A DNA stretch of 64,000 nucleotides, taken from the NCBI GenBank assembly GCA_002365595.1, contig DFAM01000024.1, positions 1-64,000 of the forward strand, in the 5' to 3' direction. Both the position numbers and the translations under genes were made by a program. The DNA is from Acinetobacter sp. UBA3106. GTDB taxonomy: Bacteria > Pseudomonadota > Gammaproteobacteria > Pseudomonadales > Moraxellaceae. This document shows, one piece after another, positions 36,398 through 45,423 of the stretch; positions within the stretch are counted from its first letter, which is position 1, and each line of letters opens with the position of its first letter. The notes below the pieces were generated by a model. That model worked only from the letters and a program-made list of their open reading frames with translations, was not told the DNA's origin and did not search any database.

Positions 36398-38098
36398 ATG
36401 AAAATGTCACGTCGTGCTTATGCCGAAATGTTTGGACCGACGGTCGGGGACCGTGTCCGTCTTGCCGATACCGAATTATTTATTGAAGTTGAACAGGACT
36501 TCACCACTTATGGCGAAGAAGTCAAATTTGGTGGCGGAAAAGTCATTCGTGATGGCATGGGCCAATCACAGCTTTTGTCATCCGAAGTGGCTGACACTGT
36601 CATTACAAATGCACTCATTATTGACTGGTGGGGTATTATCAAAGCCGATGTCGGCTTAAAAAATGGCCGAATCTGGAAAATTGGCAAGGCTGGTAATCCG
36701 GATATTCAACCAGATATTTCAATTCCGCTTGGAGCTGCAACTGAAGTGATTGCCGGTGAAGGCCAAATTCTCACTGCAGGCGGGGTGGATACCCATATTC
36801 ACTGGATCTGTCCGCAACAGGTAGAAACAGCCATGATGTCAGGTATTACTACTATGATTGGTGGCGGTACAGGTCCTGCAGCAGGAACATCAGCGACTAC
36901 AGTAACACCGGGTCCATGGCACATATCTACCATGCTACAAGCCATAGATGATTTGCCGATGAATATTGGTCTATTGGGTAAAGGGAATTTAAGCCAGCCT
37001 GAACCGATTGCAGAGCAGATTAAAGCCGGTGTTGTTGGATTAAAGCTGCATGAAGATTGGGGCTCAACACCAGCAGCCATTGATAATTGCTTAACTGTGG
37101 CCGATCAGTTCGATGTGCAAGTTGCCATTCATACAGACACACTAAACGAAAGTGGCTTTCTAGAAGAAACTTTGGCGGCTTTTAAAAACAGAACCATCCA
37201 TACTTATCATACTGAAGGTGCAGGCGGTGGACATGCACCTGATATTTTAAAAGCCATTGGTCAGGCCAACGTATTGCCATCTTCAACCAATCCGACCCGT
37301 CCATATACCATCAATACCATTGATGAACATCTGGATATGTTAATGGTCTGTCATCACTTAGATCCATCCATTGCTGAAGATGTGGCATTTGCGGAAAGCC
37401 GTATTCGCCGTGAAACTATTGCTGCGGAAGATATTTTGCAGGATATGGGTGCAATTGCCATGATGTCATCAGACTCGCAGGCCATGGGGCGTGTCGGTGA
37501 GGTGATTCTACGTACTTGGCAAACCGCACATAAAATGAAGGTACAACGCGGGCCTTTAGACGGTGATACAGTCTATAAAGACAATAACCGGGTCAAACGT
37601 TATATCGCCAAATACACCATTAACCCTGCAATTACCCATGGTTTAAGTCACGAAATTGGTTCGGTCGAAGAAGGTAAACTGGCCGATTTAGTCCTCTGGA
37701 AACCGGCATTTTTCGGTGTTAAACCGTCCATGATCATTAAAGGTGGAATGATTGCGGCAGCGCCTATGGGCGATATTAATGCTTCTATTCCAACACCACA
37801 GCCTGTGCATTACCGTCCAATGTTTGGTGCTTATCCGCGTGGGGTGCATAACACCTGTATTACTTTCCTGTCACAATTCGCAATTGATGATGGCGTGCAT
37901 GAAAAATTAGCTTTAAAAAAGCTGATCTCACCATGTAAAGACACGCGTCAGATCACTAAGCAGGATATGAAACATAATAATTACTGTCCGGTGATGGAAG
38001 TGCATCCGGAAACTTATGAAGTTCGTGCTGATGGGGTACATTTGACCTGTGAGCCTGCGGATGTATTGCCGATGGCACAGCGGTATTTTTTGTTTTAA
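36398..38098 (+). CDS. ureC: Urease alpha subunit (catalytic)
   Basis: 566 residues. The nickel ligands and catalytic residues are all visible: HIHW (two His), the carbamylated Lys in [31 protein letters not shown], the flap histidine stretch [20 protein letters not shown] and the last ligand Asp in [14 protein letters not shown]. So the enzyme should be active. The C-terminus ends [13 protein letters not shown] as in other UreC. Within the operon it is 33 bases after ureB; a CTCTCC repeat follows the stop. Confidence 0.98.
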   Translation: MKMSRRAYAEMFGPTVGDRVRLADTELFIEVEQDFTTYGEEVKFGGGKVIRDGMGQSQLLSSEVADTVITNALIIDWWGIIKADVGLKNGRIWKIGKAGNPDIQPDISIPLGAATEVIAGEGQILTAGGVDTHIHWICPQQVETAMMSGITTMIGGGTGPAAGTSATTVTPGPWHISTMLQAIDDLPMNIGLLGKGNLSQPEPIAEQIKAGVVGLKLHEDWGSTPAAIDNCLTVADQFDVQVAIHTDTLNESGFLEETLAAFKNRTIHTYHTEGAGGGHAPDILKAIGQANVLPSSTNPTRPYTINTIDEHLDMLMVCHHLDPSIAEDVAFAESRIRRETIAAEDILQDMGAIAMMSSDSQAMGRVGEVILRTWQTAHKMKVQRGPLDGDTVYKDNNRVKRYIAKYTINPAITHGLSHEIGSVEEGKLADLVLWKPAFFGVKPSMIIKGGMIAAAPMGDINASIPTPQPVHYRPMFGAYPRGVHNTCITFLSQFAIDDGVHEKLALKKLISPCKDTRQITKQDMKHNNYCPVMEVHPETYEVRADGVHLTCEPADVLPMAQRYFLF

Positions 38099-38109
38099 CT
38101 ACTATTTAA

Positions 38110-38193
38110 ACCTCTCCTTAAAGGAGAGGGAATTTTCATTATTTAAACAAATTTTGGAAAAGTTACTTCTCCCTTTGGGAGACCGTCAAGAGG
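38110..38193. repeat. CCCTCTCC-type repeat, copy 3
   Basis: CCTCTCCTTAAAGGAGAGG at its left end and TTCTCCCTTTGGGAGA at its right end. Lies in the gap between ureC and the membrane-protein gene. Confidence 0.75.
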
Positions 38194-38266
38194 AAGATTT
38201 TATTGCAAATTTTATTAAAATACGTGATGATTTAATAAAAATGAATAATTAAATATTGGGGAAATA

Positions 38267-39397
38267 ATGACTTTTAAATTTGAAAGTAGAGAATTTAAAC
38301 ATGCTTTTGAAGAGGTTATATTATTAGCAGATAAAGTCAAAAAGAGTCCTGAAAACTATTCAGAAACAATTAATAATTTTGCATCCTACATACAGACTGC
38401 CAAAATAATTTTTAATATAAATATTGATTTGTCGAATTTCGATGATCTCACTTCATATACTCGCGCACAACCTGTATCAAATTTCCCGGAAGTAATTCGA
38501 AAACTAATTTATAAATATGATGAGACTAAAAGTAACGATGACTTAGAAGAAATATTTAGTTTAAGTTTAAACTTATTTTACATTTATCTTAGTGAACTTC
38601 AATTTAGAATTGGAGGATTACATCAATCGATTGGTTTTGAAGTTAATAGTTTGAGTCAATTTATTAGTGAATATTTTAAAGATCACCCTATATATGCGAG
38701 GTATTTAAAATTTGCTGATAGAGATATACCCTTCAAAATTTTACAAGAAATTTTAAATACAAGCGGGTTAAAAAATTTAAATACTACTATTGAAAAATTT
38801 AATGCAATAGAAGAGACACTTAGCAATTGGGATAAATCATTATCAGATAAAGAAGCTGAAGTAACTAGGCTTGAAAAATCATTAGAGTCATACAAAGATG
38901 CTTTTAATTTTGTTGGTATTTTTGAAGGCTTCAATAAATTACATGTAAAAAAAGAAAATGAATTATGGTGGTCTAGAATAGGATTAGCTTTAATAGGATG
39001 TGTAATATTCGGTACATTCGCATATGAATTACATTCTATAAAATCAATTATTCAAATTAGTAAAGTTATTGATATTCCAACATTACTTGCAATAACAATC
39101 CCATTTACATTATTAATATTTTTACTTTTATATTTCTTTAAAATTATTCTACAAACTATGCGCTCTGTTCAATCTCAGCTTCTACAACTTGATTTGCGGA
39201 TGACCTTATGTCGTTTTATTCAAAGTTATGCGGAATATGCTGCAGAATTGAAAGCCAAACCTCCTGAAGGATTTGAAAAATTTGAAAGCGTAATTTTTTC
39301 GCCCTTAGTATCTTCGGATGATAAAATTCCAAATACTTTTGATGGATTAGATCAACTTTCTAGCGTAGTTAATATAGTTAAAGGCAAAGATAATTAA
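38267..39397 (+). CDS. Unrecognised membrane protein with central coiled coil
   Basis: 376 residues. A helical soluble N-terminal part (about 1-185) is followed by a charged coiled coil (about 188-215, SDKEAEVTRLEKSLESYKD), the segment NFVGIFEGFNKL, and two membrane helices (about 228-248 and 272-292). A cytoplasmic C-terminal helix bundle of about 80 residues follows. This arrangement reminds me of the DUF6161-type membrane proteins, but I cannot confirm it. TTGGGGAAATA is the ribosome binding site. The gene is clearly more AT-rich than ureC before it and puuE after it, and it sits next to a repeat, all consistent with later acquisition. Function is unknown. Confidence 0.75.
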   Translation: MTFKFESREFKHAFEEVILLADKVKKSPENYSETINNFASYIQTAKIIFNINIDLSNFDDLTSYTRAQPVSNFPEVIRKLIYKYDETKSNDDLEEIFSLSLNLFYIYLSELQFRIGGLHQSIGFEVNSLSQFISEYFKDHPIYARYLKFADRDIPFKILQEILNTSGLKNLNTTIEKFNAIEETLSNWDKSLSDKEAEVTRLEKSLESYKDAFNFVGIFEGFNKLHVKKENELWWSRIGLALIGCVIFGTFAYELHSIKSIIQISKVIDIPTLLAITIPFTLLIFLLLYFFKIILQTMRSVQSQLLQLDLRMTLCRFIQSYAEYAAELKAKPPEGFEKFESVIFSPLVSSDDKIPNTFDGLDQLSSVVNIVKGKDN

Positions 39398-39416
39398 TAT
39401 TTAAAATGAATCTTTT

Positions 39417-39432
39417 TGGCGCATAAATTGCT
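39417..39432 (+). promoter_or_regulatory. Candidate sigma-54 promoter for puuE
   Basis: TGGCGCATAAATTGCT has GG-N10-GC and an exact TTGCT -12 half, 52 bases before the GTG start. Confidence 0.65.
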
Positions 39433-39483
39433 TGTCACGCTTAATCAATTTTACTGTTTGATATAACACATCAGGGATTAAAC

Positions 39484-40446
39484 GTGCCAACAACATATCT
39501 ACGCGGACAAGAACTCATAGATCAAATTAGAAGCCAGCCATATTCACGGGACTTAATTGGCTATCATGGTGAACCACCCAAAGTAGAATGGCCAAATAGC
39601 GCTCGTGTCGCGGTTCAATTTGTATTGAACTATGAAGAAGGCGGGGAAAATCACGTTGAACATGGCGATGCAGGTTCAGAACAGTTCCTTTCCGAGATTA
39701 TCGGGGCAGCAAGCTTTCCAGCCAAACATATGTCGATGGATTCCATGTATGAATACGGCTCACGTGCAGGTTTTTGGCGTATTCATAACGAGTTTAAAAA
39801 GCGCAATTTACCCATGACCATTTTTGGCGTGGGCATGGCATTAGTACGTAATCCCTACATTGTCGAAGCGATTAAAGAAGCCAATTATGACGTGGTTTCT
39901 CATGGACAGCGCTGGCTGCATTATCAGGACATGCCCATCGAGCTTGAACGTCAGCATATGGATCAGGCCATAAGTGTACTCGAAGCACTGTTTGGTAAAG
40001 CGCCAATCGGCTGGTATACCGGTCGCGATAGCCCGAATACCCGCAAATTACTGGCTGAATTTCCGCAGATTAAATACGACTGTGACTACTATGGCGACGA
40101 CTTGCCATTTTGGAGCAGCCTGACTGATAAAAATAGTGCAACACGTCCACATTTAATCATTCCCTATACCTTAGAGAGTAATGATATGAAATTCAGCTCA
40201 CCGGGCGGTTTCAACAGTGGGGAACAGTTCTATCAATACTTAAAAGATGCCTTTGATGTGCTGTATGCAGAAGGTGAAACTGAACCTAAAATGCTATCGG
40301 TCGGCATGCATTGTCGTATTTTAGGGCGACCGGGACGCTTTAAGGCACTACAAAAGTTCCTCGATTATATTCAAAGTCACGACAATGTCTGGATTTGCCG
40401 CCGTGGCGATATCGCTGAACACTGGTATAAAAACCATGCTTTATAA
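39484..40446 (+). CDS. puuE: Allantoinase PuuE (polysaccharide-deacetylase fold)
   Basis: 320 residues, starting at GTG after CAGGG. It opens YHGEPPKVEWPNSARVAVQF with NYEEGGENHVEHGD, diagnostic of the metal-independent PuuE allantoinase; WYTGRDSPNTRKLLAEF and GMHCRILGRPGRF are further family motifs. It hydrolyses allantoin to allantoate in the cytoplasm. It opens a run of ureide genes, each with its own nitrogen-type promoter rather than one operon. An intrinsic terminator follows. Confidence 0.94.
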   Translation: MPTTYLRGQELIDQIRSQPYSRDLIGYHGEPPKVEWPNSARVAVQFVLNYEEGGENHVEHGDAGSEQFLSEIIGAASFPAKHMSMDSMYEYGSRAGFWRIHNEFKKRNLPMTIFGVGMALVRNPYIVEAIKEANYDVVSHGQRWLHYQDMPIELERQHMDQAISVLEALFGKAPIGWYTGRDSPNTRKLLAEFPQIKYDCDYYGDDLPFWSSLTDKNSATRPHLIIPYTLESNDMKFSSPGGFNSGEQFYQYLKDAFDVLYAEGETEPKMLSVGMHCRILGRPGRFKALQKFLDYIQSHDNVWICRRGDIAEHWYKNHAL

Positions 40447-40461
40447 GATATAAATTTTTTT

Positions 40462-40490
40462 AAAAAGAGAAGTTTAGCTTCTCTTTTTTT
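40462..40490 (+). terminator. Intrinsic terminator after puuE
   Basis: AAAAAGAGAAG pairs with CTTCTCTTTTT over a five-base loop and ends in a T run. Confidence 0.85.
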
Positions 40491-40528
40491 ATTTATCCCA
40501 TTTATAAAAAATGCAGAAAATCAAAGTT

Positions 40529-40544
40529 TGGCACTGATATTGCA
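40529..40544 (+). promoter_or_regulatory. Consensus sigma-54 promoter for uraD-uraH-permease
   Basis: TGGCACTGATATTGCA is a perfect match to TGGCAC-N5-TTGCA, 45 bases before the uraD GTG. The strongest site in the window. Confidence 0.8.
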
Positions 40545-40588
40545 AAATTACTTTTGAACAAACATTCAATATTTTAGGCGATTTAATA

Positions 40589-41092
40589 GTGCAACTCGTT
40601 GAATTTAATAAAGCATCTCAACAAGGTGCTATTACCTTTTTAGCACACTGTGTGCAAATACCGAGCTGGGCGGAACAGCTTTCAGCGAATCGTCCTTATG
40701 CCTCGGTTGAAGATGCTATCGACTTTGCAAAACAACAAGCAAAGACTTGGACTTGGGATGAAATCAAAACGGCTTTAGCCAAACATCCACGCATAGGCGA
40801 AAAAAAAGCACAGGCTGAATTGAGCGAAGTCGAGAAAAACTTTTCAAATCGTGAACAGTCCGCTATTAGCCCAGATGAAGAAACCCAACTGGCTTTACTC
40901 AAGGGCAATATTGCCTATGAAAAGAAATATGGCTACATCTTCCTGATTAAAGCATTCGGTCTAAACAGTGAAGAAGTTCTTCAAGCCCTGAAATACCGTC
41001 TTTTAAATGATCCTGAAACTGAAAAGCGCATTGTCCATCATCAACTGGCTGAAATTGCCTTACACAGATTAGCTCAGGAGCTGCAAGCATGA
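40589..41092 (+). CDS. uraD: OHCU decarboxylase
   Basis: 167 residues, starting at GTG. The conserved KHPRIGEKKA motif near residue 67 supplies the catalytic His, and the later SNREQSAI and GYIFLIKAFGLN segments are family hallmarks. It decarboxylates 2-oxo-4-hydroxy-4-carboxy-5-ureidoimidazoline to S-allantoin. It overlaps uraH by four bases (ATGA), so the two enzymes after urate oxidation are coupled. Confidence 0.94.
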   Translation: MQLVEFNKASQQGAITFLAHCVQIPSWAEQLSANRPYASVEDAIDFAKQQAKTWTWDEIKTALAKHPRIGEKKAQAELSEVEKNFSNREQSAISPDEETQLALLKGNIAYEKKYGYIFLIKAFGLNSEEVLQALKYRLLNDPETEKRIVHHQLAEIALHRLAQELQA

Positions 41093-41409
41093 TTAGTTCA
41101 CATATTTTAGATACTAACCTAGGTAAGCCGGCAGCCAATGTGCTGATTAAATTATTCGATGCAGAGGGCAGCTTACTCGGTGAAGCAAGTACCAATGCCG
41201 ATGGCCGAGTGACTGATTTCGGTTTAACTGAATTCAATAGTGGTGCATATAGCCTGGAATTCGCGACTTCTGCTTATTTTGATGCTTTGGGACAGGAAAC
41301 TTTTTTTCCTAAAGCCCTAATCCATTTCTATGTCAAAGATGCGTCACAGCATTATCACATTCCTTTACTGATTAGCCCATTTGCGTACTCCACATATCGC
41401 GGAAGCTAA
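41089..41409 (+). CDS. uraH: 5-hydroxyisourate hydrolase (transthyretin-like)
   Basis: 106 residues with the HIUase signatures: SSHILDTNLGKPAANV at the N-terminus carrying the first active-site His, and the terminal tetrapeptide YRGS that separates the enzyme from transthyretin. HYHIPLLISPFAYSTY carries other active-site residues. It hydrolyses 5-hydroxyisourate, the product of HpxO, to OHCU. Cytoplasmic. Followed after 31 bases by a purine permease gene in the same orientation. Confidence 0.96.
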   Translation: MISSHILDTNLGKPAANVLIKLFDAEGSLLGEASTNADGRVTDFGLTEFNSGAYSLEFATSAYFDALGQETFFPKALIHFYVKDASQHYHIPLLISPFAYSTYRGS

Positions 41410-41440
41410 TTTAATTTTTTAATTTGAGGGAAGAAAAAGA

Positions 41441-42799
41441 ATGACTGAAGAAAGCAAAACCATTTCACCAGAACATGAATATTTAGGCGCAGGAAAAAGT
41501 GCAGCATACGGCTTACAACATGTATTAACCATGTATGGCGGAATTATCGCGCCACCATTAATTGTGGGTACAGCAGCGGGTTTATCTGCGCAGCACATTG
41601 GTTTATTAATTGCTGCTGCCTTATTTGTCGGAGGTCTGGCAACAATACTGCAAACCATAGGCGTAAAATATATTGGAGCCAAATTGCCGCTGGTACAAGG
41701 CGTTTCCTTTGCCGGTGTGGCGACGATGGTCGCAATTGTAACCACAGGCGGTGGTTTATCTGCCGTTTATGGCGCGGTGATTATTGCCTCGCTGATTGGT
41801 TTCTTTCTGGCTCCCTATTTTTCCAGAATTATTCGCTTTTTCCCACCTGTAGTAACGGGTTGTGTGATTACGATTATTGGCTTATCACTCTTGCCTGTTG
41901 CTGTTCGCTGGATGATGGGCGGCAATAAGAATGCACCGGAATGGGGAAGTGTGGAAAATATTGGGTTGGCACTATTGACGCTGGGCATTGTGATCTGTTT
42001 GAACCTGACCAAGAATGCTTCAATTCGCCGTTTATCTATTCTTTTAGCTATTGTGATGGGCTCAGTACTGGCTTATCTGATGGGCTTTGGCGATTTTAGT
42101 AAAGTCGGCAATGGTGCATGGGTGCAGTTTCCAAGCCTGTTTGCTTTTGGCATGCCTACTTTTGAACTGACGGCCATTATTTCCATGCTGATTGTGACTC
42201 TGGTGATCATGACCGAAACCACGGCAGATATTATTGCTGTGGGCGAAATTGTGGGAACCAAGGTAGATTCAGAACGTATTTCCAATGGTTTACGGGCGGA
42301 TATGTTATCCAGTGCGGTGGCACCCATCTTTGGATCATTTATGCAAAGTGCCTTTGCCCAAAACGTTGGCTTAGTCGCAATTACCGGCATCAAAAGTCGT
42401 TTTGTAGTTGCAGCTGGCGGCATGATTTTAGTGGTACTGGGTTTATTACCAATTATGGGGCGTTTAATTGCAGCAATTCCCGTACCGGTACTTGGTGGTG
42501 CAGGTCTGGTGCTATTTGGAACAGTAGCTGCAAGTGGTATTCGTACCTTGGCGAAAATTGATTATAACGAGCAAAAAAACCTGATTATTGTCGCGACTGC
42601 CATTGCAGCCGGGATGATTCCGATCATTGATCATTCTTTCTATGCAAATTTTCCGAAATGGATTCAAACCCTGTTTCATTCAGGCATCAGTTCTACCTGC
42701 CTGATGGCGATTATTTTAAACCTGCTTTTTAATCATCTGAGCCTGTTCAAACCTGGACATGCCGAGGCTCCAAAGAACATTCCAGAAACATTGCATTAA
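41441..42799 (+). CDS. NCS2 nucleobase:cation symporter, probable urate/xanthine permease
   Basis: 452 residues with about 14 membrane segments. NCS2 signatures are YGLQHVLTMYGGIIAPPLIVG at the start, shown here as the QHVLTMYGG motif, the QGVSFAGV region near 86 and the central MTETTADIIAVGEIVGTKVD near 250, whose Glu belongs to the conserved substrate motif. The ETTADIIAVGE version resembles urate/xanthine transporters (UacT, XanQ, PucJ/K) more than uracil permeases. The gene follows uraDH in one unit, supporting urate or xanthine as substrate; the exact one is inference. Confidence 0.9.
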   Translation: MTEESKTISPEHEYLGAGKSAAYGLQHVLTMYGGIIAPPLIVGTAAGLSAQHIGLLIAAALFVGGLATILQTIGVKYIGAKLPLVQGVSFAGVATMVAIVTTGGGLSAVYGAVIIASLIGFFLAPYFSRIIRFFPPVVTGCVITIIGLSLLPVAVRWMMGGNKNAPEWGSVENIGLALLTLGIVICLNLTKNASIRRLSILLAIVMGSVLAYLMGFGDFSKVGNGAWVQFPSLFAFGMPTFELTAIISMLIVTLVIMTETTADIIAVGEIVGTKVDSERISNGLRADMLSSAVAPIFGSFMQSAFAQNVGLVAITGIKSRFVVAAGGMILVVLGLLPIMGRLIAAIPVPVLGGAGLVLFGTVAASGIRTLAKIDYNEQKNLIIVATAIAAGMIPIIDHSFYANFPKWIQTLFHSGISSTCLMAIILNLLFNHLSLFKPGHAEAPKNIPETLH

Positions 42800-42812
42800 T
42801 ATTTCCATCTTC

Positions 42813-42843
42813 AAAAAACCTATGCCAGTCATAGGTTTTTTTT
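42813..42843 (+). terminator. Intrinsic terminator after the purine permease
   Basis: AAAAAACCTATG-CCAGT-CATAGGTTTTTT, a perfect stem with long T run. Confidence 0.9.
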
Positions 42844-42861
42844 ATCAAAAATTAAAAAAGT

Positions 42862-42877
42862 TGGCTTCATTTTTGCT
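42862..42877 (+). promoter_or_regulatory. Candidate sigma-54 promoter for the Tsx-like porin
   Basis: TGGCTTCATTTTTGCT keeps GG-N10-GC with an exact TTGCT, 46 bases before the ATG. Confidence 0.6.
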
Positions 42878-42922
42878 TGACTTAATATGTGATTTTTTAA
42901 TTTTCATTGGGGTACCTTATTT

Positions 42923-43636
42923 ATGAAATTCACTCAAGTTACTGTTGCAACATTACTCGCATTCGGTGCGGTATCGGCACAAGCACAACCGATCTGGCAA
43001 GATTTCAGCCTGAGTGGTCTTTATGGTGAAAACTATGAAGTAGTAAACGAAAAGCAAACCACTTTAACTGTTGAATATGCTGCAAAAATTAAATATGCAG
43101 ATGTATTCTTCTTTATTGACCGTATGCGCGGTGCTGATGACGGCAAATCAAGTTATTTTGAATTGTCACCCCGGTTAAGTCTGGGTGAAGTCACTGGTCA
43201 GAAACTTGCTTTTGGTCCGGTAAAAGATGTTTTGGTTTCAACAACTTGGGAAGGTGGAGAAGGTTTTGATAACTTCTTGTATGGGGTGGGTTTTGATCTG
43301 AATATTCCATATTTCCGTTATGCTAGCATCAACCTGTATCGTGTAAATAATGAAAATATGGATGATGACTACCAGTTAACCCTGACCTATGGTGTTCCAT
43401 TTAAACTGGGAACTGAAGATTTTTTGGTTGATGGCTTCCTGGATTGGTCTACAGAAGAAGATGATCATGATAGCGAGATGAACTGGACCACACAGTGGAA
43501 ATGGAATGTAGGTAAACACATTTCTCCAACTACGAATTTGTATCTGGGCATCGAACACTCAATATGGAACAACAAATTTGGCATTCCAAATGCAGATGAA
43601 AATAACGTGAGTGCTTTAGTGAAATATCATTTCTAA
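42923..43636 (+). CDS. Outer-membrane nucleoside-specific channel, Tsx/OmpK family
   Basis: 237 residues. Signal peptide to about residue 21 (SAQAQ). The rest alternates short beta strands (TLTVEYAAKIKYADVFFFID, INLYRVNNENMDDDYQLTLTYG shown only in part) and ends in the outer-membrane assembly signature with a C-terminal Phe (ALVKYHF). FLDWSTEEDDHDSEMNW resembles the Tsx/OmpK family, which forms 12-strand channels for nucleosides. Placed between a purine permease and the allantoicase genes with its own nitrogen-type promoter, it probably lets purines or nucleosides cross the outer membrane. Confidence 0.85.
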   Translation: MKFTQVTVATLLAFGAVSAQAQPIWQDFSLSGLYGENYEVVNEKQTTLTVEYAAKIKYADVFFFIDRMRGADDGKSSYFELSPRLSLGEVTGQKLAFGPVKDVLVSTTWEGGEGFDNFLYGVGFDLNIPYFRYASINLYRVNNENMDDDYQLTLTYGVPFKLGTEDFLVDGFLDWSTEEDDHDSEMNWTTQWKWNVGKHISPTTNLYLGIEHSIWNNKFGIPNADENNVSALVKYHF

Positions 43637-43660
43637 GTAAACATATTACAGAACTATGTT

Positions 43661-43688
43661 AAAAGCCCTTATTTTCAAGGGCTTTTTT
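43661..43688. terminator. Bidirectional terminator between porin and allA
   Basis: AAAAGCCCTT-N7-AAGGGCTTTTTT between convergent genes. Confidence 0.88.
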
Positions 43689-43694
43689 ATTGCT

Positions 43695-44192
43695 TTAATA
43701 CGCTATGGAAATGAGATGTGCAAAAGAATAAATATCGCAGTTTGGACCAGTTCCAATCCGGTCAATCACTACAAAATCACTGGGTGCTTCCAGTGTCAAT
43801 AAAGGATGGTGCCATGTACCGGCATGGTAATTGACCCCTTGTGAACCATCGCTGATAAAGGCTTGAACTTGATTCAGATCGGGCTTTTCAGCATCTAACG
43901 CTGGTGCAACAACAATCAAAAAAGCTTGACCCTGCATAGGAATAAAGGCCTGTGAGCCTAGCGGATGCCTTTCTAGCATGGAAATTTCAAAAGGCACTTG
44001 GGTGGATTGAATATTTTTGAAAATACTCAACCCAACTTTTGCATCGGTTTCCACTTCCGCCAGCGCATGATAACGTTCAGTCTGCTGCTCATTAATATAA
44101 AAAAAATCGTTGCTTTGACAGGCAATAACTTCACCAAAAGGCGCAAAGTTTGTTGCAGTTAAAGGCTGAATTTTTAGAGTCGGTATTATCAT
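43695..44192 (-). CDS. allA: Ureidoglycolate lyase
   Basis: 165 residues from the ATG at 44192; an earlier ATG at 44225 lies inside the allantoicase gene and would add 11 residues. The cupin-like AllA fold is indicated by PLTATNFAPFGEVI at the start, MLERHPLGSQAFIPM near the middle and NYHAGTWHHPLLTL, which holds substrate-site histidines. It cleaves ureidoglycolate into glyoxylate and urea, the last step before urease. Overlaps or abuts alc on the same strand, in the order alc-allA. Confidence 0.92.
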   Translation of the reverse strand: MIIPTLKIQPLTATNFAPFGEVIACQSNDFFYINEQQTERYHALAEVETDAKVGLSIFKNIQSTQVPFEISMLERHPLGSQAFIPMQGQAFLIVVAPALDAEKPDLNQVQAFISDGSQGVNYHAGTWHHPLLTLEAPSDFVVIDRIGTGPNCDIYSFAHLISIAY

Positions 44193-44203
44193 AATATTCA
44201 CAT

Positions 44204-45217
44204 TTATCTTGCAGTTTTTCCCCATAAACGGATACGACTAATCCCACCATCCGGAATCATGTTCACGCGAATATGCGATATTTTCTCGTGCTGTAAAACT
44301 TCCTCTACAAAGCTGTGAATATGATCCATTTGCATATCTTGTGCTTCTAAAAGATACGGCCAGAACATGCTTTGCGGAATCAGTTGCTGATCGGTCGCAT
44401 CTTCGATATAAATCGCCTGTATAGAAACTTGTGCAGGGTAGTTGCCTTTAAAATGCGCCGTATCAATATCAATTTTTTCAATTGAACCACTTTGGCCCAA
44501 AGCCAGAATGCACCAGTCAAAACCGGGTTCACGTCGGCGTTTGGTTTCCCAGCCATCACCCATATTTATGCCACGACCTGGATTAATCAGGTTACGCGGA
44601 TGCCCGAAATGTGCATCGCTATAAGCAATGACCCGACCGCCATTTTCCAGGGCCAACAGATCCAGTACCTGGTCACTATCCTGAATCTGAATCTTAACTT
44701 CACCATACACTTTAAAACGTGCTACACCGCCATCCGGGAAAATATTTAAACGCACATGGCTGAATACCTGCTCTGAACAAACCTCAAAAATATGATGCTG
44801 TCCGGGACCTAATTTACTATTTGGTAAAATTGAGTGCCAGGTGGCAGTGCTTAAGTCACCATTTGGTGCATAACAGGCTTCGACCGCCGCCGATGCCGGA
44901 TAGTTGCCGGTAAAAAAGGTAGTATCAATATCCAGCGCCTGAATGGTTCCCGCTACGCCAAGCTGAACAATGGCCCAGTCATAACCGGCATGACGTTTAC
45001 GGCGGGTTTCCCATCCATCCATCCATTTACCATGATCATCAAATTTGTCTTCCACAAAAATAGGGGCATCAAATTGCAGCATTCGATTTGCTTCAGCAAA
45101 AAAATCATCTGAACATTCAAGTACTTCTGCGCCAATTCGGCTATCAGCCAAGTTAGTCAGCTGTTGTAAATACACAGGAATATCAAAAATAGGTGCAATT
45201 AATGTTGCCATAGTCAT
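44204..45217 (-). CDS. alc: Allantoicase
   Basis: 337 residues with the internal duplication of allantoicases: two jelly-roll repeats, each with a DGWETKRRR/EPGFDW or DGWETRRKRHAGYDW motif (near residues 66 and 230) and each ending in IRVNMIPDGGISRIRLWG or VRLNIFPDGGVARFKVYG. It converts allantoate to ureidoglycolate and urea. A second ATG two codons in is also possible. Transcribed divergently from hpxO, with a sigma-54 type site on each strand of the shared 206-base gap. Confidence 0.95.
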   Translation of the reverse strand: MTMATLIAPIFDIPVYLQQLTNLADSRIGAEVLECSDDFFAEANRMLQFDAPIFVEDKFDDHGKWMDGWETRRKRHAGYDWAIVQLGVAGTIQALDIDTTFFTGNYPASAAVEACYAPNGDLSTATWHSILPNSKLGPGQHHIFEVCSEQVFSHVRLNIFPDGGVARFKVYGEVKIQIQDSDQVLDLLALENGGRVIAYSDAHFGHPRNLINPGRGINMGDGWETKRRREPGFDWCILALGQSGSIEKIDIDTAHFKGNYPAQVSIQAIYIEDATDQQLIPQSMFWPYLLEAQDMQMDHIHSFVEEVLQHEKISHIRVNMIPDGGISRIRLWGKTAR

Positions 45218-45315
45218 TTTCCATTCAAATTATGAATAACGTGAATATTAATTTTTATAAACAGCCAAAATCTAAGTTAAAGCCTTATAAAAACTCATGT
45301 TTACATCCATGTTGA

Positions 45316-45331
45316 TGCACAGCTTGTGCCA
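45316..45331 (-). promoter_or_regulatory. Candidate sigma-54 promoter for alc-allA
   Basis: Minus strand TGGCACAAGCTGTGCA: exact -24 half, GG-N10-GC, one change in the -12 half. 99 bases before the alc start. Confidence 0.65.
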
Positions 45332-45367
45332 ACTTTTGAAAAAAATCGGTGCATGTTTTTTTGAAAA

Positions 45368-45383
45368 TGGCACGCTTTTAGCT
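45368..45383 (+). promoter_or_regulatory. Candidate sigma-54 promoter for hpxO
   Basis: TGGCACGCTTTTAGCT: exact -24 half including the extra G, GG-N10-GC, 41 bases before the hpxO ATG. A GGTGCA half-site at 45340-45345 could be part of an NtrC enhancer, but no full palindrome is seen. Confidence 0.7.
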
Positions 45384-45423
45384 TTTTAAGGAGCAGAAAC
45401 AATATATTCAGAGGAGAAAATAG

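Noticed and set aside
38049..38252. 67-codon plus-strand frame starting inside ureC
   Set aside because: The first 16 codons are ureC in another frame, and the next part is a repeat. The tail (FIANFIKIRDDLIKMNN) looks protein-like, but no start codon or ribosome binding site exists after the ureC stop.
45336..45350. Full NtrC enhancer before hpxO
   Set aside because: Only a GGTGCA half is seen; no second half at the expected spacing.
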